IMG/VR virus record: IMGVR_UViG_3300044511_000091
Coordinates: 1-24,363 of that record
DNA length: 24,363 nucleotides
DNA from: a virus
Reading direction: 5' to 3' (one strand)
This document shows, piece by piece, positions 1 through 7,972 of the stretch; positions within the stretch are counted from its first letter, which is position 1, and each line of letters starts with the position of its first letter. The position numbers and the translations under genes were made by a program. The notes below the pieces were generated by a model. The model saw only the letters and a list, made by a program, of their open reading frames with translations, did not search any database and was not told where the DNA came from.

Positions 1-15
1 TTAGTGTTACAAAAT

Positions 16-456
16 TTACAAGACATAATTTTTAATTTTTAAGGCTAAAACATTGCAGAACTTCTCAGTAAGTTTATTCTTGTTTGAGCTGTTTAATCCA
101 AGTATATTTTGGGTGTGAACCTCTTTCAATATGCTTAATTTTTCATCTTTCGCATTAAGTATTATCTCATATCCTACGACATTTGATACAATACTATTCC
201 AAAATTTACCTGTATCATACAAAGCTATCTCGTTATTTTTACTCACAACCTTACCACCACTTCTAGCCTTTCTTTTTAGCGTTGATGGTTTATAATAGCC
301 TAAAAATATATCCTCCGAATCATACCCTGTCTTTAATTGGTCTTTGTTGAGTTGTTCGATAAACTCTTGCAACTCATTTGCTGTTTCTAATAGCAGGTTT
401 GGTAGATTTAGGCTTAATAACTTTAGTTTCTCTGACAACTCCTTCGCTCCTATCAT
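16..456 (-). CDS. Small late-operon protein, possibly head-tail or tail completion (gp10-like)
   Basis: A 146-residue soluble protein in the structural operon. Residues 1-40 look like an amphipathic helix rich in Leu, Lys and Glu. A central basic stretch with KRKARSGGK is followed by LYDTGKFWNSI near residue 80, which recalls the 'TG-L--SI' stretch of HK97 gp10-type and virion-morphogenesis proteins. That likeness is weak and is the only hint of function. Its first 83 bases overlap the end of the preceding gene out of frame, and no later ATG is available near the N terminus, so either the overlap is real or the two frames are joined by frameshifting. Its position just after the likely tail tube gene would also suit a tail assembly role. 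I do not recognise the family with confidence. Confidence 0.6.
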   Translation of the reverse strand: MIGAKELSEKLKLLSLNLPNLLLETANELQEFIEQLNKDQLKTGYDSEDIFLGYYKPSTLKRKARSGGKVVSKNNEIALYDTGKFWNSIVSNVVGYEIILNAKDEKLSILKEVHTQNILGLNSSNKNKLTEKFCNVLALKIKNYVL

Positions 457-625
457 GGTTAATTTTGTTGTAAAGTTCGGTTAGGATAACGTCTATCTCC
501 TCTATGGTCTTACTAGGGAGTAGAGCCAACTTAAATGATACTGGTAATGACAATAACTCATCTAATGTGTTATTGAAAAGTAGGGGAGAAAGTTCCCCCC
601 TACCTATCTTAATACCTACACTCAT
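374..625 (-). CDS. Small protein after the tail tube gene (function unknown)
   Basis: An 83-residue protein. Its start codon shares one base with the stop of the 314-residue likely tail tube gene (TAATG), so translation is probably coupled. The first 60 residues are a mixed hydrophobic/acidic domain and the last 25 are a basic, Pro/Ser/Thr-rich tail (KVIKPKSTKPAIRNSK) that looks disordered. The last 83 bases overlap the next gene in another frame. A small gene right after the tail tube with an overlapping second frame is the layout of the lambda G/GT tail assembly chaperones. Here the frame change would have to be +1 or -2, and I see no classic slippery heptamer, so the chaperone idea is only a suggestion. 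Confidence 0.55.
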   Translation of the reverse strand: MSVGIKIGRGELSPLLFNNTLDELLSLPVSFKLALLPSKTIEEIDVILTELYNKINHDRSEGVVRETKVIKPKSTKPAIRNSK

Positions 626-1569
626 TATGCAGTAGTTGTAGCTGTTACTTGATTGCTCTCAAAACAAGCTCCTGAACCACCACCTAGAGGTGTTGTCAAG
701 GCTTCTAGTACAAGAGGTGCGGCTAACTTAACTTTACAAGCTCCTACAAATGCAGTTGCTAGAACAACATTACCACTTGAAACTGTAACACCTGTTATTG
801 TAACTGGAGAGCCGTCAGATACTTTTGTTACTACCCATGCACCTGTTTGAACAATTGCCGTAGCAAAAGTCTCAGCAATGTTAAGACGAGATAGTTTCTC
901 TTTGGCTGTTACTGTAATAATACCACTTCCGCCTACTGCTGTAAGTTCAACTTCTAGTACACCCTTGAAGTTGTCCTCTACTGCATATCCATCAGGTAAC
1001 ACAATACCTTTCATAGTTGTAAGGTCATTGATGTTCTTGAATCCAATTGTCAACTTATTTTCAGTCAATGTTCCACCACCATTTCCAAATTTTGGCAAGT
1101 TAGCATGGAAATTACAAGGTATAGGATATAATCCTAAAGCCCCTTCTTTACCACCGATGAAAGTTTCGTCAACAATAAAGCAAGCCTTACCTTGTACCTC
1201 ATTCATTTTTCTTAACTCTTCGGTAAACCCTATACCATAGTTAAGATACTTAGCCTCAGCCATGAATGGATATTCTTGAACACCTTCTTCCAATCCAAAA
1301 GCAGTCTGTTTTGACTCAGGAGCTTTTGTGTTGTCTGTAGCTTCCGAAAATGGAATAAATACGAATCTATTCAAAGGATTAGCATCTAAAGATAAATCAC
1401 GTAGATAATCCAAAGCACCATCTACTGTTGCCAAATTAGCAGTAGGGATATAACCACCTTGTCTGCCAATAAAAATACCACGCAAAGATTTAATCTTTAG
1501 CGCACATGATGGAATACCACCATTTACATACTTGTCATTGCAAGTTACTTCGTTTAAAATTGTAGCCAT
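625..1569 (-). CDS. Likely major tail tube / tail structural protein
   Basis: A 314-residue protein rich in Gly, Ala, Val and Thr, without a signal peptide or membrane segment. The N-terminal part (1-170) carries ordinary mixed sequence (GGYIPTANLATVDGALDYL, FIGGKEGALGLYPIP). The C-terminal third (about 205-300) is beta-rich, with alternating Val/Thr/Ala such as VTITGVTVSSGNVVLA, suggesting an immunoglobulin-like or tail-tube beta domain. It follows the connector and neck genes in the late operon, starting one base after the stop of the 211-residue gene, where siphovirus-like and myovirus-like phages place the tail tube gene. The role is inferred from position and composition; a sheath or other abundant virion protein is possible. 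Confidence 0.6.
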   Translation of the reverse strand: MATILNEVTCNDKYVNGGIPSCALKIKSLRGIFIGRQGGYIPTANLATVDGALDYLRDLSLDANPLNRFVFIPFSEATDNTKAPESKQTAFGLEEGVQEYPFMAEAKYLNYGIGFTEELRKMNEVQGKACFIVDETFIGGKEGALGLYPIPCNFHANLPKFGNGGGTLTENKLTIGFKNINDLTTMKGIVLPDGYAVEDNFKGVLEVELTAVGGSGIITVTAKEKLSRLNIAETFATAIVQTGAWVVTKVSDGSPVTITGVTVSSGNVVLATAFVGACKVKLAAPLVLEALTTPLGGGSGACFESNQVTATTTA

Positions 1570-1570
1570 A

Positions 1571-2206
1571 TTAACAATTTGTTTTTAATTTGATTTTTAA
1601 GTTTTTTATCTCTATTGCATCTACATAGTCACTGAATAAGTTGCCTGATACTCCGTCATCATCTAAATTACCATAAAAGAAATGCTCTTTTATATTAATT
1701 TCTGTTTTCTCATCTATCATTCCCAAAACTCTTAAGCTGTCTAAAAACATATTGCTTAACGGTCTAAGTATAGTTCTAAATGATTGAACCTCTCTGATGT
1801 CCGATGTAAGATTAGGTAAACTACTTGTAGCTATTATTATTTGCCCCAAAGTAGCATATCCTAAATCTCCAACTATCTTAATGTCTATGGTAGGTGAATT
1901 AAGGAATATCAAAGGGAATCTGTCTTTTTGGTCTTTGAATTGCACCATTATATCAACAAACTCTCTATAAGTACTCCTATGGAAAAATAAATTAGTTGGG
2001 TTTGATGAAGTAAATGAATTTTGTAATACGAAATCAGCTCCATCATAGCTATATATTTCATCTCCAATAAGATACTCTACATTCACATCCCCAGTAGAAG
2101 GTAAGGAATCATAACATTCTATTGCCTTAGTAGGGAACAGAACTCTTCCTTTTGTCCTATCTATTACTGGTGATAGTTGCTTTGTTATAGAATCTAATTG
2201 AATCAT
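1571..2206 (-). CDS. Neck / tail-terminator-like structural protein (putative)
   Basis: A 211-residue protein between the connector-like gene and the likely tail tube gene; its start overlaps the connector stop by four bases (ATGA). Notable stretches are DRFPLIFLNSP around residue 97 and GQIIIATSSLPNLTSDIREVQSF around 121-143, followed by a helix (FRTILRPLSNMFLDSLRV). A mid-protein beta sheet followed by a helix after 'R-FP-I-L' resembles tail terminator or completion proteins that report on tail length and join it to the head. The match is by eye and by gene order only. No catalytic motif or membrane segment is seen. Confidence 0.55.
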   Translation of the reverse strand: MIQLDSITKQLSPVIDRTKGRVLFPTKAIECYDSLPSTGDVNVEYLIGDEIYSYDGADFVLQNSFTSSNPTNLFFHRSTYREFVDIMVQFKDQKDRFPLIFLNSPTIDIKIVGDLGYATLGQIIIATSSLPNLTSDIREVQSFRTILRPLSNMFLDSLRVLGMIDEKTEINIKEHFFYGNLDDDGVSGNLFSDYVDAIEIKNLKIKLKTNC

Positions 2207-2739
2207 ACAAGTCTATTAATGTAATCTAAAATTCCGTAATCTTTAGCCCAATTATCTCTAGGATATTCAATGTCGTCTATCTCGTAAACATCTGAATTTT
2301 CATCCAACCACTCTACTATCTCTAAATTTAAGTCAGCCATATCATTCCAAACCTCTACTTGACGTATCAATGGTGATACGTTTATTAGATTGTCGGACTT
2401 GGCTATCGCTATACCTACATCAGTCATCTTAGTAGGGTCAATATAGAAATAGTAAACATAATTAGCAACTGGACTGATTTTATTGGCAGAATCATATATC
2501 TTATCCCTTAAATCAATCCACTTTTGCTCAATAGGGTCATCATTTAAACCAGCAAGAAAGGCATCTCTCAAATCCTTACCTAATAATTCTTTTAGAAACT
2601 GCAACTCACGAGTAGCTATTGTATTTAGTACCTGTTCTTTTTTCTTAGTATCTAACAATTTACTAACACCAACGCCTGATGCTTCCGCAAAAGGGATATG
2701 CAATGGCTCGTAAGCAAAATATGTTTCGTCTAGTATCAT
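2203..2739 (-). CDS. Head-tail connector-like protein (putative)
   Basis: A 178-residue, helix-rich, acidic protein two genes after the major capsid protein, where HK97 gp6-like adaptors sit. The N-terminal half has paired helices (TKKKEQVLNTIATRELQFLKELLG, about 30-54) and then AFLAGLNDDPIEQKWIDLRDKIY. A central aromatic segment (YVYYFYIDPTKMTD, about 93-107) and an acidic C-terminal region follow. Helical bundles of this kind form the dodecameric ring under the portal in related phages. It overlaps both neighbours by four bases, showing tight translational coupling. The connector role is inferred from context; the sequence resembles Bacteroidota phage proteins of unknown function, and I cannot confirm a named family. 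Confidence 0.6.
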   Translation of the reverse strand: MILDETYFAYEPLHIPFAEASGVGVSKLLDTKKKEQVLNTIATRELQFLKELLGKDLRDAFLAGLNDDPIEQKWIDLRDKIYDSANKISPVANYVYYFYIDPTKMTDVGIAIAKSDNLINVSPLIRQVEVWNDMADLNLEIVEWLDENSDVYEIDDIEYPRDNWAKDYGILDYINRLV

Positions 2740-2990
2740 TTCCTTTGTCTGCCTCTTTGTGGTTTAACGTATAATGATTCACTATCAATAGGGATAGTGG
2801 TTTGGACTTCTATTTTATCTTCATTTCCTTTAATAGGTTTATCTGATATGATGCCTCGTTGCAATAGATTATTAGCTATTGTTTCAACAGCAACATCTAC
2901 CTCTTCACCTATTGTAGAGAATTTACCTCTCCCTTTTCCTGTTGTATAATAAATCATACTCAATCTATTAATAGATAGCAATGTTTCCAT
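2736..2990 (-). CDS. Small protein downstream of the major capsid gene (function unknown)
   Basis: An 84-residue protein with a very basic C terminus (KPQRGRQRK). It lies between the capsid gene and the connector-like gene and shares four bases with the latter. The ATG at 2990 lies inside a perfect 12-base inverted repeat (2972-2999), so the start codon would be buried in an mRNA hairpin with a GAAA loop. A second ATG in the same frame at 2957 (giving MIYYTTGKGRG...) lies free of the hairpin and is an attractive alternative start. The GKGRGK stretch and basic tail could bind nucleic acid or the capsid interior, but no function is recognised. Confidence 0.6.
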   Translation of the reverse strand: METLLSINRLSMIYYTTGKGRGKFSTIGEEVDVAVETIANNLLQRGIISDKPIKGNEDKIEVQTTIPIDSESLYVKPQRGRQRK

Positions 2991-2999
2991 TGCTATCTA
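2972..2999 (-). promoter_or_regulatory. Perfect 12-bp hairpin with GAAA tetraloop over a start codon
   Basis: TAGATAGCAATG and CATTGCTATCTA are exact reverse complements separated by four bases. Read in the direction of the late mRNA the loop is GAAA, a GNRA tetraloop. It sits between the capsid stop (3011) and the next gene and contains the ATG at 2990. It could hide that start, stabilise or process the 3' end of capsid mRNA, or lower downstream expression. No T-run follows on the transcribed strand, so it is not a simple intrinsic terminator. Confidence 0.6.
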
Positions 3000-3010
3000 A
3001 TTAGTTATTA

Positions 3011-4225
3011 TTAAGGTTTGTCAATATCTGCTATTGCCGCATCAATGTCAGAACATTTCAATACCGCAACTTTATCCAAATCTCTTACAAGAACTTGGTA
3101 ACGACCAATCAATTGTGCAGATTGTGTGTCGTTAAAGTTATCGTTAGCGAAAATCTTTCCTGCATTGAATTTCCAAGAGCGTTTAGTTCTCAATTCTACT
3201 ACGTTATTGTCATAAACCAAACAAGTGTTTTCTGTAATAACTTTGTTTTGAGATACTCTTAGACCTGCAATGATTGAATTTCCGAAAACGTCTGTTTTCA
3301 TAATTGGTTGACCTGTAGTATCTTTCATTTCAGACATCACAAAGTAATCAATTGGATTCATCACTAAGTCAGTAGCTACATAAGCACCATCGGCAGTGTT
3401 GATAGTTTGAGCCATAGCCTTGATAACATTAGCAATATTTGCTTTAGCTATTTTTGCAGTGTATGGTGTAGTATCAAATTCTGTAGCGTAAACGTCTTTC
3501 AAACCTTTGATGTGTTGTTTGCCTGCTGGAGCTAAACCATCACCAACATAAATTTCACTGTCTAACTTAACATCTACAGCAATCTTCATTTGCTCTACCA
3601 ATCTATTTGCAAAATCAGGTAGTCCCTCAAATGTTTCCTCAGTTACTGTTTGCCATGCGTGGAACTTAGCATAAGGCATAGTTTTTTCTACTGCTACGGC
3701 AGTATCACCATTTGCGTTACCAGCACCCTCACCAACATAGTTAGCATTTGATGTGTAAGTCCCCTCTACATAAGCAAAAGTATCTTTACCTGTTGCCTCT
3801 GATACTTGACGTAATTTACCAACAAATGCCAAAGGACGTGTTGGAGCAAATTGTACCATTGAGTCGATGTTTGTACGTGCCAAAGACCCTGTATAGTCAG
3901 TAGTAGCAACAGATTTCACTTCAAAAGAAATGTTTTTGCCTGATGCAATAGCAGACTTTAACTCAGGGATGTTGTTGATACCAGCTTTTTGCAATCCTTC
4001 AACAATTTGGTCTTGTACTGACTTAACCTCTACTTTGTTTTGGTTTGCATTAGCTTTAATATCTAAAATGTCGGCTTGCAATGCCTCAAACTTACCTTTG
4101 TATTCTGCATACTCTACTGACTTAGTGTCCAAAGATTTAACTTCGTCAACTAAAGCATTGTGATTTTGAGCTAGTTCAAGCTCTTTACCTTCCAATCCTG
4201 AAAGGTCATACTTTTTTACTTCCAT
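3011..4225 (-). CDS. Major capsid protein, HK97 fold
   Basis: A 404-residue protein directly after the prohead protease (two-base gap). The first 90 residues are charged and predicted coiled coil (ELELAQNHNALVDEVK, EALQADILDIKANANQNK), like the HK97 delta/scaffold domain that the protease removes. The core starts near residue 108 (TTDYTGSLARTNIDSMVQFAPTR) and continues with patterns typical of the family: an E-loop/A-domain region, FHAWQTVTEETFEGLPDF around 190, a P-domain helix, and a C-terminal stretch (FAGKIFANDNF-type) near 350. Length and order fit phage major capsid proteins that form icosahedral heads. The N-terminal coiled coil implies that no separate scaffold gene is needed. Confidence 0.93.
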   Translation of the reverse strand: MEVKKYDLSGLEGKELELAQNHNALVDEVKSLDTKSVEYAEYKGKFEALQADILDIKANANQNKVEVKSVQDQIVEGLQKAGINNIPELKSAIASGKNISFEVKSVATTDYTGSLARTNIDSMVQFAPTRPLAFVGKLRQVSEATGKDTFAYVEGTYTSNANYVGEGAGNANGDTAVAVEKTMPYAKFHAWQTVTEETFEGLPDFANRLVEQMKIAVDVKLDSEIYVGDGLAPAGKQHIKGLKDVYATEFDTTPYTAKIAKANIANVIKAMAQTINTADGAYVATDLVMNPIDYFVMSEMKDTTGQPIMKTDVFGNSIIAGLRVSQNKVITENTCLVYDNNVVELRTKRSWKFNAGKIFANDNFNDTQSAQLIGRYQVLVRDLDKVAVLKCSDIDAAIADIDKP

Positions 4226-4226
4226 G

Positions 4227-4901
4227 TTATAAAAATTTTAATTTGTTAATATCTAATTTGTCGTTTTTTGTCTCTTCAACTATTGTCGGCTCTACAACTC
4301 TATGTGATTCAATCGGCATAGATTGTATGAGTGATTTAAGTTTAAGCAACTCAAACTTCTTATTCCTATTTTGTTCTATGGCAAACATCTTTTCTACCAA
4401 CTCAATAATAGAATCTCTATGTTCAATAGACTTCATCCCAGTTATTACAGTCATGTCATTACAAGCTATTGTAACTAATGACACCTCCCATAATTTTGCC
4501 TCTATTATTGTTCTTATATTTGTTATCTCATTATACATTGACTTGATAGTATTGTAGCCTATTGACATCTCTCTCAATATACCCTCTCTTATCTTTGTCT
4601 TAATGTCATCCTCCGCATCAGATATGCGAACTTTTACATACAATCCTTTGTCATCCTCTTTTATCTCCTCTATCTTCCCTATTGGATTATATATGTCATG
4701 CTGATAGCAAAAAGCAATACGACCCTCATTCTCTTTCAAGGTCTTAGTAAAAGCTCCTTTTTGGATAATATCACCTGCATTATCTTCATTTCCAAACCAT
4801 GCGCCATAGCCCTCAATGACTAACTCATTGTTTTCTTCTTCTGATATGTTGTCAATCGAAACCGATTTGAACTCCAATTGTGGTTTTCTATTATCTTCCA
4901 T
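4227..4901 (-). CDS. Prohead protease, HK97 family (peptidase U35)
   Basis: A 224-residue serine protease that cleaves the capsid delta domain and other prohead proteins during maturation. The sequence shows the family landmarks: VIEGYGAWFGNED near 28-40, DIIQKGAF with the typical G-F around 44-51, the catalytic-type His in CYQHD (residue 68), the Ser in REMSIGY (residue 113), and EAKLWEVSLV (134-143) as the third conserved block. The C-terminal 70 residues are charged and dispensable in many relatives. It lies between portal and capsid genes in the usual order, with short gaps to both. The gene order and motifs leave little doubt. Confidence 0.93.
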   Translation of the reverse strand: MEDNRKPQLEFKSVSIDNISEEENNELVIEGYGAWFGNEDNAGDIIQKGAFTKTLKENEGRIAFCYQHDIYNPIGKIEEIKEDDKGLYVKVRISDAEDDIKTKIREGILREMSIGYNTIKSMYNEITNIRTIIEAKLWEVSLVTIACNDMTVITGMKSIEHRDSIIELVEKMFAIEQNRNKKFELLKLKSLIQSMPIESHRVVEPTIVEETKNDKLDINKLKFL

Positions 4902-4908
4902 AGTATAT

Positions 4909-6108
4909 TTATTCTAAATCTAACTTTATACGTGCTTCTTCCATACTCATAAGCCCATTTGTAACCAACGGTACAACGGCATTGCTCATTTGTTGGAATG
5001 CCACTGATTCTTGTAGCTTAGCTTCTTGATAAAAATCTAAATGTGAGAAGTCAGGGCTTATATTGTAATTTACGTCTTTTATTCCTCGCATGATTTTCCA
5101 TTCACTCAAATAGTATTCAAGTGTAGGTATAGCACCTTGTGTATATGATTCTTTCCTCGCTTCAGGAACTGTCTTAAATCGTGCCGATTCTATCCCAAAC
5201 AACTCAGATGGTATGTTAAAAGCCGTACATACTGCCTTCTTTGATTCTTTTATAATATCAGGAAATATCATCTCTTGCATATCGGCTGAAATCTTACTTA
5301 CCTTAGCATCCAACGATGTTACCAAATTCTTATTTTGCTGCCTGCGTAATCCGAAATTCTTTAACTTCTCGTAGAAACTCTCTTTCTCCTTTTGCGTAGC
5401 ACTCAAAGACATCATGTTGGCATCCTTTACACCCATACCTATAACATTCAATGCACCTCTGTTAGCGTACATCTCAGTCAGTGTCTCCCACAAAGTAACG
5501 TATGTTGTAACGACCTCTGATAAGCTCTCTAGCCTACTGCCTCCAAAAAATGAATAATTATCACTTGCCAACACAACATCAGAGAAAATATGTACCTCGT
5601 TTGGTTTTAAGGTATAAGAAGATGCTCCTGTATTAACAATATAATAATCGACATTCCACTCACTGTATATGTCAGTGCCTATCTTATATATTGGCTGTAC
5701 AAATTTAGTAGGTATAACATAGTAAAACTCCTCACCTCCCGACTTAATAATCCTAACATATCCAACACCATGTAACTTCACCTGTGAATCTAACTTCTTG
5801 AAAAATATGTTGAAATCCTCTTTAAGATTTGGACGTTTAAGTTTAGCCAACTCTGCATCTATCGCCCTACTCTTTACAGTCTTACCTGTAACTGGGTCTA
5901 AAGCCCACAACTTCAAATTAGCAATGTGAGATGCTCCAACACCTATCACGGAACGGACAATGTCACATTCCTTGTAAGCTCGCTCCCTCCCATAAACAGT
6001 AGAGCAGTCAATGAAGTATTTATCGTGCGACAACAAATTCTTACCATCTGTTGTCAACTCAATACCATTGGCACTCCCTTTCGCTAATTTTATATGATAT
6101 AAACTCAT
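4909..6108 (-). CDS. Phage portal protein, HK97 family
   Basis: A 399-residue protein that would form the dodecameric ring at the capsid vertex through which DNA enters and leaves. It has the family layout: an N-terminal region with DIVRSVIGVGASHIANLKLWAL, a central segment with LHGVGYVRIIKSGGEEFYYVIPTKFVQPIY (G-G-Y--I), FFGGSRLESLSEVV near 175, a long-helix region, and the diagnostic AVCTAFNIPSELFGIE followed by RKESYTQGAIPTLEYYLSE near 300-330. It is followed closely by the protease gene. It has its own promoter-like sequence upstream in the gap after the large terminase, so head genes may be expressed apart from terminase. Confidence 0.93.
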   Translation of the reverse strand: MSLYHIKLAKGSANGIELTTDGKNLLSHDKYFIDCSTVYGRERAYKECDIVRSVIGVGASHIANLKLWALDPVTGKTVKSRAIDAELAKLKRPNLKEDFNIFFKKLDSQVKLHGVGYVRIIKSGGEEFYYVIPTKFVQPIYKIGTDIYSEWNVDYYIVNTGASSYTLKPNEVHIFSDVVLASDNYSFFGGSRLESLSEVVTTYVTLWETLTEMYANRGALNVIGMGVKDANMMSLSATQKEKESFYEKLKNFGLRRQQNKNLVTSLDAKVSKISADMQEMIFPDIIKESKKAVCTAFNIPSELFGIESARFKTVPEARKESYTQGAIPTLEYYLSEWKIMRGIKDVNYNISPDFSHLDFYQEAKLQESVAFQQMSNAVVPLVTNGLMSMEEARIKLDLE

Positions 6109-6125
6109 ATTTTAGTATTAATATG

Positions 6126-6156
6126 CAAATATAATTACAAATAAACCAAAAACAAA
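6126..6156 (-). promoter_or_regulatory. Bacteroidota-type promoter for the head genes
   Basis: On the minus strand, TTTG (6153-6156) and TATATTTG (6126-6133) are separated by 19 bases, fitting the Bacteroidota consensus TTTG-N19-21-TAnnTTTG. The -7 element continues as GCATATTAA, almost the same as upstream of the small terminase. The portal ATG lies about 18 bases beyond the -7 element. It occupies the 69-base gap between large terminase and portal. Confidence 0.7.
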
Positions 6157-6177
6157 CTTTTTTGAATAAAAAAATTA

Positions 6178-7548
6178 TCATTTATGCAATTTATCCGATA
6201 TTCCACCCAAAACAGCATAACGCAACTGGTCAAAATAATGGTTGAAAGCATCAATAGGTATGTTGGTAGTATTACCCTCAACTATCTTATAAACATAATT
6301 CTGTATCTCAGTCTCTAAATTCACATTGTGAACAAAATGCAAGTCAAACCCGTTTATAATATCCAAACCATAGCCAACACTCTTCTTCCTTACCTTGACA
6401 AAATTCCAATTGTGACCATCACGCATAGCAAACTCATTCAAAGCTATAACATACTCCTCATCATTCCTGTTCTTATCCGCACTGTCACAAAATATCCACA
6501 TCTCATCTTTCTTGCCACCGTTACAAGCCATCCTCCTCTGCTCCTCTATCTTTAAACCGACACTAACTAAATTATAACAATCTTTAGGTGTAGGTGTTGG
6601 CTCATAACTCAACAACTCACCATACAACTTGTTATCAACCCTACCACAACGTCCCAAAACAGTAGGGTCATTACTAAACCCAAAGTCAATACCTAAACTA
6701 ACCTCGTCAAAGCCATCGGTAGGGAAACTATCTATCCATTTGTAATCCTTTATGATAGCACCATCTTCAGGACATCGCTCTCCTTGACCATAAACCAACC
6801 AAAACCGCTTGTTGATAGTCCCATTCTGAAAATTCCTCTCGTTCCTAGGACGCTCACTCTCTATGCTCTTCCAACAATTGTTCTCTTCATCCCAATCGCT
6901 AAAATCCCACGGACATTTACTCAATAAGTCAGCCAACACTACTTCAGGTATATACTTGTTGTTCCGCCATGTCGTCTTTGTGAAAAAAACATTAAACCTA
7001 TTCTCCCACTTAAATATCCAATGATAACTAAATCTTGGATTCCAGTCAAAAATTGCCAACTTCTTACAACGTAACAACAACTTCTCTACAACAGCCTCGT
7101 TCTGCTCATCCATAACCTCATTGTAGAAGATTATATCACATTCGTTCTTCTCACTCAACTCCTCAACACCTCTAAAGTATATCTTGTTCCCCCACAAAGT
7201 GTATTGAGGACTCTGATTCTGACCTCCAGCACACGTCTCATCCCATATACCTATGTGACGCATACATTTCTCAAAGTCAGCGAATGTACCCTCCCTACAA
7301 GTCTTCAACGTCTTTCTAAATATAAATATCTCCAAAGGGTTAAACTTCCTATTCTGCTTATGCCCCTTGTTCAAATAACACTGATACACCAAGAAATGAA
7401 AAGTGTCCCATGTCTTACTACTCCTAGAACTACCCTCATGGCAAAATACTACCCTAGACCTTACACCTAACACAGGGTCAACAGAATCCTTGTGCTTCTC
7501 ATACGTCACGTGCATCCAATTGAATAGATTATTTGGTTTGAAATTCAT
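6178..7548 (-). CDS. terL: Terminase large subunit (DNA-packaging ATPase/nuclease)
   Basis: A 456-residue packaging motor. The N-terminal ATPase domain has a Walker A-like loop GSSRSSKT (39-46), the variant seen in PBSX-type terminases, and a Walker B CDIIFYNE (137-144) with the catalytic Glu. The C-terminal RNase H-like nuclease shows its acidic residues in LGIDFG (Asp288), IFCDSAD (Asp355) and IDAFNHYFDQLRYA (Asp433/Asp440), the last matching the 'H--DA-RYA' ending of this family. It hydrolyses ATP to push DNA through the portal and cuts the concatemer. The gene lies 900 bases downstream of the small subunit with a probable terminator between, so it needs its own promoter. The only candidate I see is a -7-like TATCTTTG at 7624-7631 without a good -33 box. 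Confidence 0.95.
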   Translation of the reverse strand: MNFKPNNLFNWMHVTYEKHKDSVDPVLGVRSRVVFCHEGSSRSSKTWDTFHFLVYQCYLNKGHKQNRKFNPLEIFIFRKTLKTCREGTFADFEKCMRHIGIWDETCAGGQNQSPQYTLWGNKIYFRGVEELSEKNECDIIFYNEVMDEQNEAVVEKLLLRCKKLAIFDWNPRFSYHWIFKWENRFNVFFTKTTWRNNKYIPEVVLADLLSKCPWDFSDWDEENNCWKSIESERPRNERNFQNGTINKRFWLVYGQGERCPEDGAIIKDYKWIDSFPTDGFDEVSLGIDFGFSNDPTVLGRCGRVDNKLYGELLSYEPTPTPKDCYNLVSVGLKIEEQRRMACNGGKKDEMWIFCDSADKNRNDEEYVIALNEFAMRDGHNWNFVKVRKKSVGYGLDIINGFDLHFVHNVNLETEIQNYVYKIVEGNTTNIPIDAFNHYFDQLRYAVLGGISDKLHK

Positions 7549-7623
7549 ATTGTACTATTTTTTGGTTAAATCATGGAAATTTAGGGAAAAATGGCATAAA
7601 GATACGAAATATATTCTATATAT

Positions 7624-7631
7624 CAAAGATA
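7624..7631 (-). promoter_or_regulatory. Weak promoter candidate for large terminase
   Basis: TATCTTTG on the minus strand fits the Bacteroidota -7 consensus and lies about 75 bases upstream of the terL start. A TTTG lies 25 bases further upstream (7657-7660), which is beyond the usual 19-21 spacing. It is listed because terL lies beyond a probable terminator and no better site is visible. Confidence 0.3.
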
Positions 7632-7770
7632 TTCTATGAAAATATACATTTAATATCAAACTTTATGCGTAAAATAATTCTAAAAGTATAAAAAACTTTT
7701 TCAAAATTTCAGAGAATATTTTTTTGAAACATAGGGCAAAGTGAAATAATATAGGGTTAAATGCTATATA

Positions 7771-7805
7771 AGTCGGGGTAAGTCGGGGTAAGTCGGGGTA
7801 AGTCG
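7771..7805. repeat. 10-bp tandem repeat AGTCGGGGTA, three copies plus a partial
   Basis: Three exact copies of AGTCGGGGTA at 7771-7800 are followed by AGTCG. The unit equals about one helical turn. It lies in the non-coding gap between the terminase genes, 22 bases before a second repeat array. No coding sequence is supported here. Confidence 0.9.
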
Positions 7806-7827
7806 AATTTTTCGAAATGTCAGAGAG

Positions 7828-7972
7828 CAGTTTGCGCCTTTTTCAAACAGTTTGAGCCTTTTTCAAACAGTTTGCGCCTTTTCTCAAGCAGTTTGAGCCT
7901 TGTATAAAGCAGTTTGCGCCTTGTATAAAGCAGTTTGCGCCTTGTTTAAAGCAGTTTGCGCCTTGTTTAACA
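7828..7972. repeat. Seven tandem 20-21 bp repeats (CAGTTTGCGCCTT...)
   Basis: Units start at 7828, 7848, 7868, 7889, 7910, 7931 and 7952. Each has CAGTTTG(C/A)GCCTT followed by a variable part (TTTCAAA, GTATAAAG or GTTTAAAG). A degenerate eighth unit follows at about 7984-8003, and a TCAGAGA sequence occurs at both edges of the array. An inverted version of the GCGCC-TTTTT core lies at 8049-8067. The unit of two helical turns would place binding sites on one face of the DNA. The location between small and large terminase genes fits a packaging (pac/cos) or other protein-binding site. A rightward reading frame (7900-8130) exists only because 21 is divisible by three. Confidence 0.85.

Noticed and set aside
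653-1240. Plus-strand frames inside the tail tube gene
   Set aside because: Shadow frames within a well-supported minus-strand structural gene; low-complexity Ser/Pro/Thr composition.
7828-7972. CRISPR array
   Set aside because: Units are directly adjacent with no unique spacers, and no cas gene is present.
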